Source: Pseudomonas sp. A34-9
GTDB lineage: Bacteria; Pseudomonadota; Gammaproteobacteria; Pseudomonadales; Pseudomonadaceae
NCBI RefSeq assembly: GCF_029543085.1
Contig: NZ_CP119967.1
Span: 5,897,001-5,961,000 of the forward strand
Direction of reading: 5' to 3'
Length of the DNA stretch: 64,000 nucleotides
The translations under genes were made by a program, and so were the position numbers. Every line of letters begins with the position of its first letter. Within the stretch, counting starts at the first letter, position 1. Shown piece by piece: positions 62,292 through 64,000 of the stretch. The notes under the pieces were generated by a model. The model was given only the letters and a program-made list of their open reading frames with translations, ran no database searches and was not told where the DNA came from.

Positions 62292-64000
62292 GTGAGCCTA
62301 TTAGAAGAAAACCAATCCACTGATCTGGAAAAGATGGTCGGCCTCAGCCGTCGCGGTTTCATCGGCGCGGGTGCGCTGTGCGGTGCAGCGATGTTCCTCG
62401 GCGGCAGTCTATTGAGCCGCAGCGCACTCGCCACCGGCGTCAGCGCCGGCAACAGCCGTCTGCTCGGTTTCGAGAGCATTCCGGCCGCGACCACCGACGT
62501 CATCAGCCTGCCCAAGGGCTACAAGTCTTCGGTGCTGATCAGTTGGGGCCAGCCATTGCACAAAAACGGCCCGGCCTTCGACCCGAGCGGTAACGGCACC
62601 GCGGCCGCACAGGAAGTGCAGTTCGGCGACAACAACGACGGCATGAGCCTGTTCGCCTTCCCCGACGACCGCAACCGCGCGTTGATGGCGATCAACAACG
62701 AATACACCAACTACCGCTACCTCTACCCGCACGGCGGCATGCCGCAATCGGCCGAAGACGTGCGCAAGGCGCTGGCCTGCGAAGGCGTGTCAGTGATTGA
62801 AGTGCAGCGCAAGAACGGCCAGTGGCAGTTTGTTCAGGGCTCACGCTACAACCGCCGCATTCACGGCAACTCGCCGCTGCGCATCAGCGGCCCGGCGGCC
62901 GGTCACGATCTGATGAAAACCGCTGCCGACAAACACGGCAAGAAAGTCCTCGGCACGTTCCAGAACTGCGCCAACGGTAAGACCCCGTGGGGCACTTACC
63001 TGACCTGCGAAGAAAACTTCACCGACTGCTTCGGCAGCAGCAACGCCCAGCAGCAGTTCGACCCGGCGCAAAAGCGCTACGGCGTCTCGGTCGCCAGCCG
63101 CGAAATCAACTGGCACCCGTACGACCCGCGCTTCGACATGGCGAAAAACCCCAACGAACTCAACCGACATGGCTGGGTGGTCGAGATCGACCCGTTCGAT
63201 CCGCAATCGACCCCGGTCAAACGCACCGCGCTGGGCCGCTTCAAGCATGAAAACGCCGCACTGGCCGAGACCGATGACGGTCGCGCCGTGGTGTACATGG
63301 GCGATGACGAGCGCGGCGAGTTCATCTACAAATTCGTCAGCCGCGACCGCATCAACCACCGCAATGCCAAGGCCAACCGCGACATCCTCGACCACGGCAC
63401 CCTGTACGTGGCCAAATTCGATGCTGGCGATGGCAACCCCGATCACCCCAAAGGCCAGGGCCAGTGGATCGAGCTGACCCACGGCAAGAACGGCATCGAC
63501 GCCAGCAGCGGCTTTGCCGATCAGGCCGAAGTGCTGATCCATGCGCGCCTTGCCGCCAGCGTGGTTGGCGCGACACGCATGGATCGCCCGGAATGGATCG
63601 TCGTCAGTCCGAAGGACGGCCAGGTGTATTGCACCCTGACCAACAACGCCAAGCGTGGCGAAGACGGCCAACCCGTCGGTGGGCCGAACCCGCGCGAGAA
63701 GAACGTCTACGGGCAGATTCTGCGCTGGCGCACCGACCGCGACGATCACGCGTCGAAGACGTTTGCCTGGGACCTGTTTGTAGTCGCCGGCAATCCGGGC
63801 GTGCACGCCGGAACGCCGAAGGGCGGCTCGAAAAACATCACCCCGCAGAACATGTTCAACAGCCCGGACGGTTTGGGCTTCGACAAGGCCGGGCGCTTGT
63901 GGATTCTCACCGATGGCGACTCCAGCAACGCTGGGGATTTTGCCGGGATGGGCAATAACCAGATGCTGTGCGCCGATCCCAAGACCGGTGAAATCCGTCG
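62292..64000 (+). CDS. PhoX-type alkaline phosphatase/DUF839 protein, 5' part
   Basis: 569 codons are visible before the window ends, from GTG 62292 with GGGAG upstream. Tat signal SRRGFIGAGALCGAAMFLGG near residue 19-38, so exported folded. LMAINNEYTNYRYLYPHGGM, TCEENFTDCFG, NRHGWVVEIDPFDPQSTPVKRTALGRFKHENAA and YMGDDERGEFIYKFVS are PhoX/DUF839 motifs with Fe/Ca ligands. Phosphate-dependent expression is plausible, but I see no clear Pho box. Confidence 0.9.
   Translation, partial: MSLLEENQSTDLEKMVGLSRRGFIGAGALCGAAMFLGGSLLSRSALATGVSAGNSRLLGFESIPAATTDVISLPKGYKSSVLISWGQPLHKNGPAFDPSGNGTAAAQEVQFGDNNDGMSLFAFPDDRNRALMAINNEYTNYRYLYPHGGMPQSAEDVRKALACEGVSVIEVQRKNGQWQFVQGSRYNRRIHGNSPLRISGPAAGHDLMKTAADKHGKKVLGTFQNCANGKTPWGTYLTCEENFTDCFGSSNAQQQFDPAQKRYGVSVASREINWHPYDPRFDMAKNPNELNRHGWVVEIDPFDPQSTPVKRTALGRFKHENAALAETDDGRAVVYMGDDERGEFIYKFVSRDRINHRNAKANRDILDHGTLYVAKFDAGDGNPDHPKGQGQWIELTHGKNGIDASSGFADQAEVLIHARLAASVVGATRMDRPEWIVVSPKDGQVYCTLTNNAKRGEDGQPVGGPNPREKNVYGQILRWRTDRDDHASKTFAWDLFVVAGNPGVHAGTPKGGSKNITPQNMFNSPDGLGFDKAGRLWILTDGDSSNAGDFAGMGNNQMLCADPKTGEIR

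Overview
The window joins most of a tailed-phage prophage (1 to about 30,185) to conserved chromosome of a fluorescent Pseudomonas (P. fluorescens group or close relative). The host call rests on the pqqFABCDE cluster with pqqF upstream, the davBA lysine-catabolism pair, the bioBFHCD operon beside three large acyl-CoA dehydrogenase genes in an order I recall from P. aeruginosa, and Pseudomonas-type REP inverted pairs. All calls come from reading the sequence; no database search was run.

Prophage, 1-30,185: the left end (integrase, repressor, attL) lies outside the window. A TOPRIM/helicase primase is followed by a dense cluster of TGTTCCGG repeats that looks like a replication origin, then small early genes, a terminator and an AT-rich stretch. 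An Ogr-type activator, portal and large terminase read leftwards. Scaffold, capsid, small terminase, head and tail completion, sheath, tube, lysis, tape measure, baseplate, fibre and spike genes read rightwards, mostly with ATGA or GTGA overlaps. The family set (DUF2586 sheath, DUF2597 tube, DUF2590, DUF3751 fibre) suggests an HP1/K139-like branch of the P2 group. The tail chaperone carries a canonical A AAA AAG slippery site leading into a -1 frame extension.

Spike-distal accessory region, 25,461-29,733: the 3' end of the spike gene occurs three times (one intact, two decayed). Two reverse-strand genes for related fimbrial tip-adhesin-like proteins lie between the copies. This is the most unusual part of the window and looks like repeated insertion or duplication of a module made of a spike 3' end plus an adhesin. 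A truncated HicB antitoxin, a strong terminator and the 3' half of a CAT-anticodon tRNA (attR) close the prophage.

Chromosome, 30,186-64,000: an unknown membrane protein; an Lrp regulator with davB-davA; pqqF-pqqA-pqqBCDE plus an S9 peptidase; a YqaE/Pmp3 protein; an antitoxin with a truncated toxin; a divergent aminotransferase/LysR pair; two acyl-CoA dehydrogenases, a diguanylate cyclase, a di-haem peroxidase-like protein and a third acyl-CoA dehydrogenase with tandem PsrA-like operators; then bioBFHCD behind a BirA-type operator on the bioB -35 box; then comF, modE and the start of phoX. REP inverted pairs sit in five intergenic gaps.
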